A stretch of 23,799 nucleotides of DNA from an uncultured Verrucomicrobia subdivision 3 bacterium (GCA_903921455.1 CAIXPZ010000235.1:1-23799), one strand, 5' to 3'. Positions 6,873 through 16,178 are shown, counted from the stretch's first letter. The notes: generated by a model not told the origin, from the letters alone. Translations and numbers: made by a program.

Positions 6873-8591
6873 ATGAAAACAACCTGTTACACCCTGCTCA
6901 TCGGGCTGACCTGCGTGCTGACTGCCGGAGCGCAAACCAACTCGGCAGCCCCCTCGCAACCCGTCGAGGCGGCCAGCGCGCCGGCAACCGTTCCGGCCGA
7001 AAGCATTAACGCTGCGCCGCCGGCCACAGCCGAGGCGGTGCCTGCGGCTAACACCAATGCCCCCGCCACCACGGCTGACAGTGCCACCGCTGCCCCGCCC
7101 TCCATGGCTGCCGTCGGCATTCCGCAGATCAAGTTTTCCGATGTGCCCATCACCACGGCCATTGAAAACCTGGCGCGCTTGGCCAACATCAATTACATGC
7201 TGGATCCCAAAATCGGTTATGGTCTGCCGGATGCGAACGGCCAGATGAAAATCGAACCGACCCTTTCCATTCGCTGGGAAAACATTACCGCTGAAAATGC
7301 GTTGCTGGCCCTGCTGGATAATTACAACCTTCAATTGATTCACGACAAGCGCACTGGCATCGATCGGATTACCATGAAAGATCCCACGGCCCCGCCGCCG
7401 TTGTTCACCAAGGTCATCCAGTTGAAATACGCCAGCGTTTCCAATCTCGTGGATGCCGCCCAATCCGTCCTGACGGACAAGCGCAGCAAGGTGTTGACCG
7501 ACCCGCGCACCAGCCAATTGGTGGTGGTCGGCACCGATCCCGAGCAGCAGGCTGTTGATACCTTGGTCAATCAGCTCGACAAGCCTACCCGGCAGGTGTT
7601 GATTGAAACCCGCCTGATTGAAATTTCCAGCAATCCCCGAACCCAAAAGGGCGTGGATTGGACCGGCACCCTTCAGGCCCAGCAAATCACCTTTGGCAAC
7701 GGTAACTCGTCCGGTTCCTTTGAAACAAAATTCCCCGGAACCGGCGGAACGGATCCCGCGGGTGTGCCCACCTCCGGCGGCTCCTCCAGCACGGTTGGCA
7801 CCGTTGTCAACCAGGTTGGTAACGGTGGCTTCTCCTGGAACACCAAGGGTGGCACGACTCCGGATATTGGCTTTTTGAACGCCAGTGGGTTGAGCGCCGT
7901 GCTGTCCTTCTTGAACTCTTCCGCCGATGCCCAGATTATGTCCACCCCTCGGATTGTCACCCTCGATAATGAGGAGGCTCAACTGTCAGTGACCCGTGGT
8001 TACCCGGTCTTCAACGTCTCGGCGGGCAGCCAAAATTCCTCTGGTGGTTCTTCCGTGGCCTATTCGAACGTCGGCACCATCTTGCATGTGACTCCGCGAA
8101 TTTCGGCCAACGATTACATCTGGCTCAAGGTCCGGCCCGAGGTCTCCAGCTTTTTTGGCAATTTCTCCCAAACCACGGGCGGCGGCACCACCGCCGCCGG
8201 GAACCCGACCACGCAAACCTTGACCGCGCCGATTTTCGACGTCCGCACCATGACCACTCAGGTTTTGATTCCCAACTCCAACACGCTGGTGTTGGGTGGC
8301 TTGGTCCAGGACAATCCCAAAGGCACTTATACGAAAGTTCCCCTGTTAGGCGACATCCCCGGACTAGGCTTTATGTTCCGCAGTGAAGACAAAGAGTTGA
8401 ACAAAGACAACCTCTTGATTTTCATCACCCCCACGATTGTCCGGGACAATGATTTTCAAACTTCTACGTCGGGAGATTTCTTGAAAAGCAAGCCCGGCGT
8501 CTTAAAGCAGGCTATGAACCCAAATACCGCATGGGATAGCGCGATGCCCGCCGGCAACTGGACTGACCCCGTTGATGCCAATTCCAAGTAG
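6873..8591 (+). CDS. Outer-membrane secretin, GspD/PilQ family
   Basis: A 572-residue exported protein that should form the outer-membrane channel for the pilus or pseudopilus. A signal peptide (1-20, ending TAGAQ) precedes an Ala/Pro/Thr-rich linker (about 21-80). An STN/N0 domain follows (about 82-115, IPQIKFSDVPITTAIENL), then an N1-type ring domain (about 178-252, ending DKPTRQVLIETRLIEIS). The secretin barrel domain comes next, with the signature VPLLGDIPGLGFMFR near 488-502 and LLIFITPTIV near 514-523. Only one N1-type domain is evident, so it is short compared with GspD (about 650-700) or PilQ (about 700), and no AMIN domain is seen. The start ATG at 6873 has no good Shine-Dalgarno. 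Whether it serves a pilus or a secretion system cannot be settled here. Confidence 0.93.
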   Translation: MKTTCYTLLIGLTCVLTAGAQTNSAAPSQPVEAASAPATVPAESINAAPPATAEAVPAANTNAPATTADSATAAPPSMAAVGIPQIKFSDVPITTAIENLARLANINYMLDPKIGYGLPDANGQMKIEPTLSIRWENITAENALLALLDNYNLQLIHDKRTGIDRITMKDPTAPPPLFTKVIQLKYASVSNLVDAAQSVLTDKRSKVLTDPRTSQLVVVGTDPEQQAVDTLVNQLDKPTRQVLIETRLIEISSNPRTQKGVDWTGTLQAQQITFGNGNSSGSFETKFPGTGGTDPAGVPTSGGSSSTVGTVVNQVGNGGFSWNTKGGTTPDIGFLNASGLSAVLSFLNSSADAQIMSTPRIVTLDNEEAQLSVTRGYPVFNVSAGSQNSSGGSSVAYSNVGTILHVTPRISANDYIWLKVRPEVSSFFGNFSQTTGGGTTAAGNPTTQTLTAPIFDVRTMTTQVLIPNSNTLVLGGLVQDNPKGTYTKVPLLGDIPGLGFMFRSEDKELNKDNLLIFITPTIVRDNDFQTSTSGDFLKSKPGVLKQAMNPNTAWDSAMPAGNWTDPVDANSK

Positions 8592-8619
8592 TTTGACCAT
8601 TTTAAAAACCAAAACGCCT

Positions 8620-11600
8620 ATGAATGCGTCAACTTCCACCCGGTTGTTAAAATGCTGGAAGCATTATCACGTCTCAAACTTGCGACTGGCCCTGATGTCA
8701 GCCTTTATTTTGGCTGGTATGGCTGCCTTTTCTCAAGCCACCGTCACCACGCTTACCGATTCCAATCACGGCAAACCCGGCTACAAAAACGGCAACACCT
8801 TTTCCGCCGCCCAGTTCCGTGTTCCATCAGGTATAGCCCTTGATCCCTCTGGGACCACCCTGTTTATGGCGGATAGCTCAAACAATGCTGTTCGCATGGT
8901 AAATTACCTGGGAGACAAGGCCAATAGCTTCACCTATAGCGCCTTCACCAACAAGGATGGCATCAGTCAGCCGGTTGATGTTGCCATTGATGCCAACACC
9001 AACATCTACGTTTTGAATCGGGGCACGGGGAAAGATGGCACCATCCTCAAATTCAACGGATTATACTACCTCAACTACGGAATCAAACAGTTGCTCACCA
9101 CCAACGCGTCAAAACTGACCAACGCTACCGCCTTGGCTTTGGATGGTGCCGCCAACCTTTACGTCACTATCCAGAGCAACACCGTCATCCGCATCACTGG
9201 CAGCAGCAATCAGGTTGTTGGCATAATCACCAACAAAGGCACATCCCTTCGCGGCATCGTTGCCTTGAGCAGCGGAAATCTGGCACTGACCGACGCCGGC
9301 AATAACGGCATCTGGGTCATGAATCCGGCTAACACCAATTTAATTGGTAACACCGTCAAGCTGACCGGCTTTAATGGTGCCGCTGACGTATTAGGTCCGC
9401 CCGCCTATGCCGCCTTTAACCGCCCGGAAAAAATCGCCAAAGCCGGCAACGGCTATCTGGTGGTGGCCGATTACAACAATAACAAGTTGAAAATCATTGA
9501 TTCTGGCGGCTATGTCACCCGCCTCTACGGCGTCAGTTCAACTTACTGGGGCACCTCCTACCCTGGTTGGCATGATGGCACCGTGAATCCAACTGAGTCG
9601 ATTGATCCGGTTGAAGCCCGCCAGCCCTGCGCTGTTGTTGTGGCCAACGATGGAACCGTTTATGCCACCGAAATTTACTATTCGCTGCTTCGCGTAGCCA
9701 CTGGCACGGGCTTAACTGGTCCTCCACCGCCGCCGCCGACCGCGCCCAGTATCATCTCGGTCATTACCAACTTTGGCCAGGTAACCTTGACGTGGTCCAC
9801 GGTAAATAGCGCCACCAACTACTATCTAAAGCGTTCAACCAACAGCGGCGGAGCTTATTCGACTATCTTCAGTGGCTCTTCCACCAATTACAACGACACC
9901 AATATTGTCAACGGCACGACTTATTATTATGTCGTGTCTGCAATCAACTCCAGCGGGGAAGGCCCGAACTCGGCTGAAGTTAGCGCCACGCCCCTTGCCC
10001 CCCCTGCCCCAACTTTTGTCACGGTCATCGCCAATTATGGCGTTGTTAGCTTGACGTGGTCAACCGTTCCAGGCGCCAATAGTTACAACTTAAGACGGTC
10101 CACCACTAACGGCTCATATACACTGATTACCAGCACCGGCGGCACCAGTTATAACGACACCACTGTCATTAATGGTTCTATTTACTATTATGTTGTCTCC
10201 GCCGTGAATCCAGGCGGGGAAGGCTCTAATTCGGCGTATGTCATCGTTCAACCGCCTTATCCCCCCGTTCCGGATCCGCAAATCGGCTACGTTGACTTTC
10301 CGTCCACCGCCACCCCCGAATACACTTCGGTCTTTCACCCGGTGTCAACCTATCAGTTTTATAATGACGCTAACATTGTGATAAAGGGCACCGATGGCAG
10401 TGGCACCTATTACACCTACGATGGCACCATTCCAACCACAAATTCCTCCTCCGTTTTGTCGGACTATCATGACGGCATTACTTCCAAAGGCGGACTGTCG
10501 CCCTATCTTGTCAACCATGTTGAACCCAATTTTACCATCGAGGCATTGGGGGCGCAGACCAACCATCCCAACAGCGCCGTGGTGCAGGCAACCTTCCAGT
10601 TCATCACCGGCAACCCGAACATCATTGGCAACAACGCCGCCCAGTTTAACATCAGTGACATCACGGCCAACTGCGACCTCTATTATACCATTGATGGGTC
10701 CGAACCGAACGCCACCAATGCCAGCGCTGTCCATTTGAGCCCGGTCGCCACCCCTACAAATCTTTGGACGGTAGGGTTTCCCGTTATTACGAACACGACG
10801 TTAAAAGTGAGGGCTTTCCGCGCCAACTATCAGCCCAGCGCCATTGTGACCACCACTTTTTCCGCGTCAAACTTTGTGGCTAACGTGATCAGCTTCGGCT
10901 TTGGTAACGGGGAGGCTTCCAGCGACTTTGTCGCGTCACCCGGTCAGTTTTTTTACGCACCCGTCACTTTAAGTCCGCTCTCCGATACGAAGATTTATAG
11001 TTTGCAGTTCAATCTTACCGTAACCAATGGCGGCGCCAATCCAGGTCCGGCGGTGGGCCCCGGCCTATATGGATTTGCCTCAATGCTCACCAAGCCCGTT
11101 CCGTCCGACCCCACTGTTTACGAGACGATTCCGCCGGCAATGTTTGTATCTTCGAATAGCATCGTGAATCCTTACCCGATAAGTCTGGATGGTTCAACCA
11201 ACTTTGCCAGCCTCTTATTCAATGATCCCGTCAATAACTTGCTGGGGGTTGGCTGGCTCGAACGGTTAAGTAAAACCAATCTCTATGACACCACTAAACA
11301 GGATCTTATTCTAACATCCCAAGCTCATGATACTGTCTTTTTGCAAAGCGGCGGCAAGGTGATTCTCGGCGGATATGCTGTCCAAATTCCGCCCAGCGCC
11401 ACCAATGGACAAACTTACCAAATCCAGATCGGCCGCCCGTCAGCCACCTCAGACGGCATTGGCGCGCCTGGTTCGGATGTTTTTATTTCCGCCCCGACCA
11501 ATGGTTCTCTCGGCGGCGGTAACGCCCTGAATGCCCTGAAATATATTACGATTGGTCAGCGCAAATACTTGGCGGGCAGCGTTTATCCTTTCCGGTGGTT

Positions 11601-12879
11601 TAATGCCGGGGATTTTGGTTCCACCAATTTGGTCAGCGCCGACGTTATGCAGGTTTTTCAATCAGCCATTTATTCATGGAATTATCCGGCCGAAGGTAGC
11701 GATTTCTTTGATGGCATGGACTCCTGTGGCAGCGTTGGAGTTTTGGATGCCAACCCGGCTGACGCTAATTACAACTTTTACACCAATGCTTATACGAGCC
11801 TAAATCTGGCGCAGCTGAATGCGTTGTTTGACGGCGGCGATACCAACATCAATCAAATTGCCTTTGGTGATGGTTATCTGGATGTCTGCGACGTTTATGT
11901 CACCTTCCGCCGCTCGCTGGATCCCAGCCTTACCTGGTATCGCCGATTCTGGAACAATGGTCAACGCGTGGCTGACACCGGTCTCCCCAACGTCGCGAGC
12001 CACCTTGCGGCCAAGGCTGCCTCATCCTCAGTCATAAAACCAAGGTTTGGCTCGACCGGTTCGGTTGTTTCGCCGCAGGTCAATTTCACCGCTGGCGATA
12101 TTCAGGGTTCTGCCGGTCAGGTCGTGTCGGTTCCCATTTCCGCAACCATCCTGGGCAGCTATCCGCTCCGCGTGCTGATGCTCAACCTGACGGTTGAACC
12201 GCTGGATGGTTCACCGGCCATTACGGCCCCGGTTCAATTCAACCAGACCGCCCCGCTCGGCGCCCCCTACACCACGGATGCTCAAGGCAACGGGAATTTC
12301 TCTGCTGTCTGGCTCAACAGCACCAACGCGGGTCTGACCGGAACTGTCACCCTCGGCAATCTGCTGATCACCATACCCGCCAGCGCTTCGAGCAATGCCG
12401 CTTACGCCGTCCATTTCGACCATGCCTCCGCCTCGCCCAACGGTTTGGCCTCGTTCCCTAAAAAGACCCTCACCGGTCTCATTACCTTGTCCACCCGCAC
12501 CAACTCCAGTTTCGGGGATGGCATTTCTGACTCCTGGCGGCTGCGTTGGTTTGGCTCCGTTAATAACTACCTTTCGCTGTCCAATGCCTGCCCGTCGGGT
12601 GATGGTATCAGCAACTTCAAGAAATTTGTTGCCGGGGTTGACCCCAACGTCGCGAATGATTTCCCCAGCGTAAATGCCATTACGCCGGCGCCGGCCGGAT
12701 ATTCAGCCATTCATTGGCCGACGGTTCTGGGCAAGCAATACGTCATTGAACGCACCAGCAGTCTCTTCTCCGGTCCGTGGACTGCCATCGGCACGAATAC
12801 CGGCACGGGTGGGGATATGGAATTTGACGACGCCACCGGTGGCACGGTGAAATTCTACCGCGTGCGTATTCTCCCGTAA
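8620..12879 (+). CDS. Giant exported multidomain protein (NHL-like, FN3, chitobiase-type, dockerin-like, C-terminal verrucomicrobial domain)
   Basis: A 1419-residue protein. I place the start at 8620, not at the upstream in-frame 8572, because 8620 lies after the secretin stop and gives a usable signal peptide (about 1-40, LALMSAFILAGMAAFSQA). Domains in order: NHL-type propeller repeats (about 65-362, e.g. PSGIALDPSGTTLFMADSSN); a PPPPPP linker (~368); two FN3 repeats (377-457, 463-543); two chitobiase/hexosaminidase C-terminal-type repeats (YYTYDGTIPTTNSS ~597, LYYTIDGSEPNATN ~686); beta-rich cohesin-like stretches (~750-980, ~1153-1280) flanking dockerin-like Ca-loop segments (GDFGSTNLVSADV ~997, GDGYLDVCDVYVTF ~1083). 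Near 1300-1343 is a thrombospondin-3-like DGISDSW...GDGISNF segment. The last ~60 residues, ending FYRVRILP, resemble a tail seen on many exported Verrucomicrobiota proteins. The gene follows the secretin by 28 nt and is likely a substrate or surface partner of the apparatus. Confidence 0.85.
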   Translation: MNASTSTRLLKCWKHYHVSNLRLALMSAFILAGMAAFSQATVTTLTDSNHGKPGYKNGNTFSAAQFRVPSGIALDPSGTTLFMADSSNNAVRMVNYLGDKANSFTYSAFTNKDGISQPVDVAIDANTNIYVLNRGTGKDGTILKFNGLYYLNYGIKQLLTTNASKLTNATALALDGAANLYVTIQSNTVIRITGSSNQVVGIITNKGTSLRGIVALSSGNLALTDAGNNGIWVMNPANTNLIGNTVKLTGFNGAADVLGPPAYAAFNRPEKIAKAGNGYLVVADYNNNKLKIIDSGGYVTRLYGVSSTYWGTSYPGWHDGTVNPTESIDPVEARQPCAVVVANDGTVYATEIYYSLLRVATGTGLTGPPPPPPTAPSIISVITNFGQVTLTWSTVNSATNYYLKRSTNSGGAYSTIFSGSSTNYNDTNIVNGTTYYYVVSAINSSGEGPNSAEVSATPLAPPAPTFVTVIANYGVVSLTWSTVPGANSYNLRRSTTNGSYTLITSTGGTSYNDTTVINGSIYYYVVSAVNPGGEGSNSAYVIVQPPYPPVPDPQIGYVDFPSTATPEYTSVFHPVSTYQFYNDANIVIKGTDGSGTYYTYDGTIPTTNSSSVLSDYHDGITSKGGLSPYLVNHVEPNFTIEALGAQTNHPNSAVVQATFQFITGNPNIIGNNAAQFNISDITANCDLYYTIDGSEPNATNASAVHLSPVATPTNLWTVGFPVITNTTLKVRAFRANYQPSAIVTTTFSASNFVANVISFGFGNGEASSDFVASPGQFFYAPVTLSPLSDTKIYSLQFNLTVTNGGANPGPAVGPGLYGFASMLTKPVPSDPTVYETIPPAMFVSSNSIVNPYPISLDGSTNFASLLFNDPVNNLLGVGWLERLSKTNLYDTTKQDLILTSQAHDTVFLQSGGKVILGGYAVQIPPSATNGQTYQIQIGRPSATSDGIGAPGSDVFISAPTNGSLGGGNALNALKYITIGQRKYLAGSVYPFRWFNAGDFGSTNLVSADVMQVFQSAIYSWNYPAEGSDFFDGMDSCGSVGVLDANPADANYNFYTNAYTSLNLAQLNALFDGGDTNINQIAFGDGYLDVCDVYVTFRRSLDPSLTWYRRFWNNGQRVADTGLPNVASHLAAKAASSSVIKPRFGSTGSVVSPQVNFTAGDIQGSAGQVVSVPISATILGSYPLRVLMLNLTVEPLDGSPAITAPVQFNQTAPLGAPYTTDAQGNGNFSAVWLNSTNAGLTGTVTLGNLLITIPASASSNAAYAVHFDHASASPNGLASFPKKTLTGLITLSTRTNSSFGDGISDSWRLRWFGSVNNYLSLSNACPSGDGISNFKKFVAGVDPNVANDFPSVNAITPAPAGYSAIHWPTVLGKQYVIERTSSLFSGPWTAIGTNTGTGGDMEFDDATGGTVKFYRVRILP

Positions 12880-12897
12880 GCTTTGAAATAAACTCAA

Positions 12898-12930
12898 CGG
12901 CGTGCCTCTCCCGGCACGCCGTTTTTATTT
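12898..12930 (+). terminator. Rho-independent terminator of the pilus/secretion cluster
   Basis: A perfect 9-bp GC-rich stem (12898-12906 with 12913-12921, CGGCGTGCC/GGCACGCCG) encloses a 6-nt loop TCTCCC and is followed by TTTTTATTTT on the + strand. It lies 18 bases after the giant gene's stop. The stop codon of the convergent DUF971 gene (12925-12927) is inside the T tract, so the hairpin separates the two convergent genes; the - strand side has a poorer U tract. Confidence 0.93.
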
Positions 12931-13227
12931 TGCCGCTGCCACCCGGTTCAGATATTCGAACGAATATATGCCGGTGTTATGCCCATCCGCCCAGGCCGGC
13001 TGGATGGCATAGCCGCCCACGCTGGTGATTTTAACCAGTTCAAACGCATTTGCTGCGTAGGGCTTTTCTGGGTTTTTGTAGAGGTTGCCCAGAATGTCCA
13101 CCTCGCCCTTGCAGCCGGCGCAGGGACACGCTTGTCGCAGTGTTTCCAAAGTGATAAAGCTTTCCGTGCCGTCGGCCCATTTCACCGCCAGTTCGTTCCC
13201 GATCTGTTGAATATCCAGTGGTCGCAT
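12925..13227 (-). CDS. DUF971 domain protein (gamma-butyrobetaine hydroxylase-like N-terminal domain)
   Basis: A 100-residue protein made of a single DUF971 domain: WADGTESFITLETLRQACPCAGC (the conserved 'W.DG....' and 'CPCA.C' segments, about residues 18-39), then YAIQPAWADGHNTGIYSFEYL with the conserved 'W.DGH.TGIYS....L' (about 73-93). The Cys and His residues suggest a metal site, as in the zinc-binding N-terminal domain of gamma-butyrobetaine hydroxylase. Stand-alone DUF971 proteins are often near Fe-S cluster carrier genes and their role is not well defined. It is divergent from the Nramp transporter, with under 100 bases between likely starts. Confidence 0.9.
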   Translation of the reverse strand: MRPLDIQQIGNELAVKWADGTESFITLETLRQACPCAGCKGEVDILGNLYKNPEKPYAANAFELVKITSVGGYAIQPAWADGHNTGIYSFEYLNRVAAAK

Positions 13228-13313
13228 GGCGGGAGGTTATTTTCTCGGGGGCCCGCCGTCCACACATTCCGATTTCATTGACTCGCCGCCGGCAGCCGGT
13301 AATCTGCTTGTCG

Positions 13314-14660
13314 TTGAAGACTGAAGCCGACAGTTCTGCTCAGACGAATGCCCGCACGGAGGTACCCAGCCTGCCGGAATCCTACCGCACCATTCCGGTG
13401 CCAAAGTCCTTTAGCTTCTGGCGCAAGCTGCTCGCCTTTTCCGGCCCCGGCTACCTCGTCGCGGTCGGCTACATGGATCCCGGCAACTGGGCGACGGATC
13501 TCGCCGGCGGCTCGGCTTACGGCTACACCCTGCTTTCCGTCGTCGCGATTTCCAGCCTGATGGCCATCCTGCTTCAAATTCTTTCCGCGCGCCTGGGTAT
13601 CGCCACTGGCCGCGACCTTGCGCAGTCCTGTCGGTCGGAATACTCCCGCCCCGTGTCCCTGACGCTTTGGGTTTTGTGTGAAATCGCCATCTGCGCGTGC
13701 GATCTGGCCGAGGTGATCGGTTCGGCGGTTGCATTGAACTTGCTGTTCCAAATCCCGCTCATCATCGGTGTCATCGTTACCGCGTTGGACGTGTTGGTCG
13801 TGATGTTCCTGCAAAAACGCGGGTTCCGCTATCTTGAAGCTCTGGTCATAGGCCTCATCGCGCTTATTGGCATGGGTTTTCTGCTGGAACTCGTCTTTTC
13901 CCAGCCAAACGTCATTGAAGTATTCAAAGGCTTGGTGCCGACCCCGCAAATCATCACCAATCCGGGCATGCTCTTTATCGCCATCGGGATCCTTGGCGCC
14001 ACCGTTATGCCGCACAATTTATATCTGCATTCCTCCATTATTCAGACGCGCAAATATGAACAGAATGCCGAGGGCAAACGCGAGGCAATCCGCTTCGCCG
14101 CCATCGACACTACCGCTGCGCTCACCCTCGCGTTCTTCATCAACGCTGCTATTCTCATTGTCTCGGCCGCGACGTTCTATACGCGCGGCCAGCATGATGT
14201 GGCCGAGATTCAGGACGCCTACAAACTGTTAAGCCCAACCCTCGGCGTCGGCGTCGCCAGCACCGTCTTTGCGCTGGCGCTGCTCGCTTCCGGTCAGAAT
14301 TCAACCCTCACCGGCACGCTGGCCGGGCAAATTGTGATGGAAGGTTTTCTCAACCTGCGGCTTCGCCCGTGGCTGCGCCGGCTCATCACCCGCGTCATTG
14401 CCATTGTGCCCGCCATCATCGTCACGGCCCTTTACGGCAGCAGCGGCGTCGCCAAGTTGCTGATCTTCAGCCAGGTCGTCCTGAGCGTGCAACTTTCCTT
14501 CGCCGTCGTGCCGCTGGTGTTGTTCACCAGCGATCAGAAGCGCATGGGTGAATTTGTGAATCCGCCCTGGTTGAAATTGCTGGCGTGGTCCGTCGCTGTG
14601 GTCATCGCCATTCTGAATGCCACCCTGCTCTGCTACACCTTTCGTGATTGGGGCAAATAA
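13314..14660 (+). CDS. mntH: Nramp family divalent metal (Mn2+/Fe2+) transporter
   Basis: An integral inner-membrane proton-coupled metal importer. The family motifs are present: GYMDPGNWATDLAGGSAYGY in TM1, whose Asp and Asn bind the metal, and the MPHNLYLHSS motif in TM6. About 11 hydrophobic helices follow in order. The start is uncertain: the frame is open back to a GTG at 13218, which would overlap the divergent DUF971 start, and there is no ATG before TM1. I chose the TTG at 13314 (TTG 13308 and GTG near 13396 are alternatives), giving 448 residues and a ~30-residue cytoplasmic tail. A UspA-like gene follows after 13 nt, so the two are probably co-transcribed. The exact metal is inferred from the family. 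Confidence 0.9.
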   Translation: MKTEADSSAQTNARTEVPSLPESYRTIPVPKSFSFWRKLLAFSGPGYLVAVGYMDPGNWATDLAGGSAYGYTLLSVVAISSLMAILLQILSARLGIATGRDLAQSCRSEYSRPVSLTLWVLCEIAICACDLAEVIGSAVALNLLFQIPLIIGVIVTALDVLVVMFLQKRGFRYLEALVIGLIALIGMGFLLELVFSQPNVIEVFKGLVPTPQIITNPGMLFIAIGILGATVMPHNLYLHSSIIQTRKYEQNAEGKREAIRFAAIDTTAALTLAFFINAAILIVSAATFYTRGQHDVAEIQDAYKLLSPTLGVGVASTVFALALLASGQNSTLTGTLAGQIVMEGFLNLRLRPWLRRLITRVIAIVPAIIVTALYGSSGVAKLLIFSQVVLSVQLSFAVVPLVLFTSDQKRMGEFVNPPWLKLLAWSVAVVIAILNATLLCYTFRDWGK

Positions 14661-14673
14661 CCCTCCTGCCGCT

Positions 14674-15102
14674 ATGTATAAAAAAATTCTCATCACGCTC
14701 GAAAACGGGCCGGCGGACGCGACCATTATTCCCCACATCGCCGAACTGGCGGGCCACTTCGGCTCGGAGATTTTGCTGTTGCACGTCGCCGATGGTTTTG
14801 CCGCGCGCTGTTTTGACCAGTTGAAATTGACCGAGTCGGAGGAAATCAAAGAAGACCGCGTTTATTTGGAAAAAGTGGCCGGCGAAATGCGCGCCCGAAA
14901 ACTTTCCTGCACCACGATCCTCGCAATGGGCGACCCGCCCGCTGAAATTCTAAAAATTGCCGCTGAAAAAAATTGCGATCTGATTGCCATGACCAGCCAC
15001 GGTCACCGTTTCTTTGGCGATCTATTTCACGGTAGCACCATCACCAAAGTGCGGCATTACACGAACATTCCCCTGCTCGTCCTGCGCGCGAAAAAGATTT
15101 AA
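14674..15102 (+). CDS. Universal stress protein family (UspA-like)
   Basis: A 142-residue single-domain cytoplasmic protein starting MYKKILITLENGP and ending TNIPLLVLRAKKI, both typical of UspA folds; ILAMGDPPAEILKIAAEKNCDLIAMTSHG is the central strand-helix-strand region. The ATP-loop motif G-2x-G-6x-G-S/T appears as GHRFFGDLFHGST, where the second conserved Gly is Phe, so nucleotide binding may be altered. I use the ATG at 14674, inside a longer frame open from 14617, because it gives the standard N-terminus and does not overlap the transporter gene. Its stop is only 2 nt from the convergent mcsB stop. Confidence 0.88.
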   Translation: MYKKILITLENGPADATIIPHIAELAGHFGSEILLLHVADGFAARCFDQLKLTESEEIKEDRVYLEKVAGEMRARKLSCTTILAMGDPPAEILKIAAEKNCDLIAMTSHGHRFFGDLFHGSTITKVRHYTNIPLLVLRAKKI

Positions 15103-15104
15103 AG

Positions 15105-16178
15105 TTACTTCGTGACCGGGCGACTCACGTTCTTTAACCGCTCGCGCACCATGTCCGCGCGAATGATATCGCGCTCCTCGGCCGAGAGCTTGTCGGAAAC
15201 CTGCTTCTGCAAATGCGCCGGCTGGGTGGTCAGAAAAAGCTCGTCCACCAGCGCCCGCTCCGTGCCGGGAAATGAACCCAGATCGATTCCCAGCCGTAGG
15301 AACGAGAGTTGGTTCATCGTTTCCTTCGAGGAAATACAGTGGGCATTTGCCAAAATGCCGTAAGCCCGCCCCACGTGGTTGAATACGACCTTCTTCTTTT
15401 TTTCCAGCAACGTCTGCCGCGCGTTTTCCTCGTGCTCGATGATTTGGGCTAACACCTTCTCCAGTCGTTCCACGATGATTGTTTCGCTTTCCCCCAGCGT
15501 CATCTGGTTCGAAACCTGAAAGACATTCCCCAACGCCTCCGTGCCTTCGCCGTAAAGGCCCCGCACCGCCAGTCCCAGCTTGTTCACCGACTGGATGATT
15601 GGATTAATCTGCTCTGCCAAAACCAAACCCGGCAGATGCAGCATCGCACTCACGCGGATGCCCGTGCCCAGATTCGTCGGGCACGCGGTCAGATAACCGA
15701 GCTCGTCATCAAAGGCAAAATTCAATTTCTTCTCCAGCGCCGAATCCAGGCGGTCAATGGCATTCCAAGCCTCGCGGATTTGAAACCCCGGCCGCAGCGC
15801 CTGCATCCGCAGATGATCTTCCTCGTTGATCATCACGCAAAAGGATTCCTCGCGATTCAGGACAATGCCGCTGCCAACATTTTTCGCCGCGTGCTCGCGG
15901 CTGATAAGATGCCGCTCCACTAAAATTTGTTTGTCGAGCGCGGTCAAATTATCCATCGCCTCGGCAAACGAATCGGCCATCTCCGGCAGCGCACTTACTG
16001 CCGGCAGAATTGTCTCCAGAATTTTCACGCGCTCGGGTTTTTTGGCCCAGCCCGGAAACGATGCCTCGCGCAGGTTGCGCGCCAGCCGGACGCGGCTCGA
16101 CATCACAATCCGGTCATGCGGTCCGTGCTGCTGCGCCGCTTCCGACGGCGAAATCAGAAATTGATGGAGGTCTTTCAT
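15105..16178 (-). CDS. mcsB: Protein arginine kinase McsB
   Basis: A 357-residue ATP:guanido phosphotransferase-fold enzyme that phosphorylates arginine side chains of proteins, marking them for ClpCP degradation in Firmicutes. Conserved segments are present: SSRVRLARNL (about 27-36), NREESFCVMINEEDHLRMQ (about 107-125), CPTNLGTGIRVSAMLHLPGL (about 165-184), GLYGEGTEALGNVFQVSNQ (about 205-223) and AHCISSKETMNQLSFLRLG. Length matches Bacillus McsB (about 363). The gene overlaps mcsA by 4 nt, which fits the known requirement of McsA as activator. No CtsR or ClpC gene is nearby, unlike in Bacillus. Confidence 0.95.
   Translation of the reverse strand: MKDLHQFLISPSEAAQQHGPHDRIVMSSRVRLARNLREASFPGWAKKPERVKILETILPAVSALPEMADSFAEAMDNLTALDKQILVERHLISREHAAKNVGSGIVLNREESFCVMINEEDHLRMQALRPGFQIREAWNAIDRLDSALEKKLNFAFDDELGYLTACPTNLGTGIRVSAMLHLPGLVLAEQINPIIQSVNKLGLAVRGLYGEGTEALGNVFQVSNQMTLGESETIIVERLEKVLAQIIEHEENARQTLLEKKKKVVFNHVGRAYGILANAHCISSKETMNQLSFLRLGIDLGSFPGTERALVDELFLTTQPAHLQKQVSDKLSAEERDIIRADMVRERLKNVSRPVTK

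Noticed and set aside
6840..7982. A 380-codon open frame on the - strand over the secretin gene
   Set aside because: It is a Gly/Arg-rich shadow of the secretin, which has clear family motifs on the + strand.
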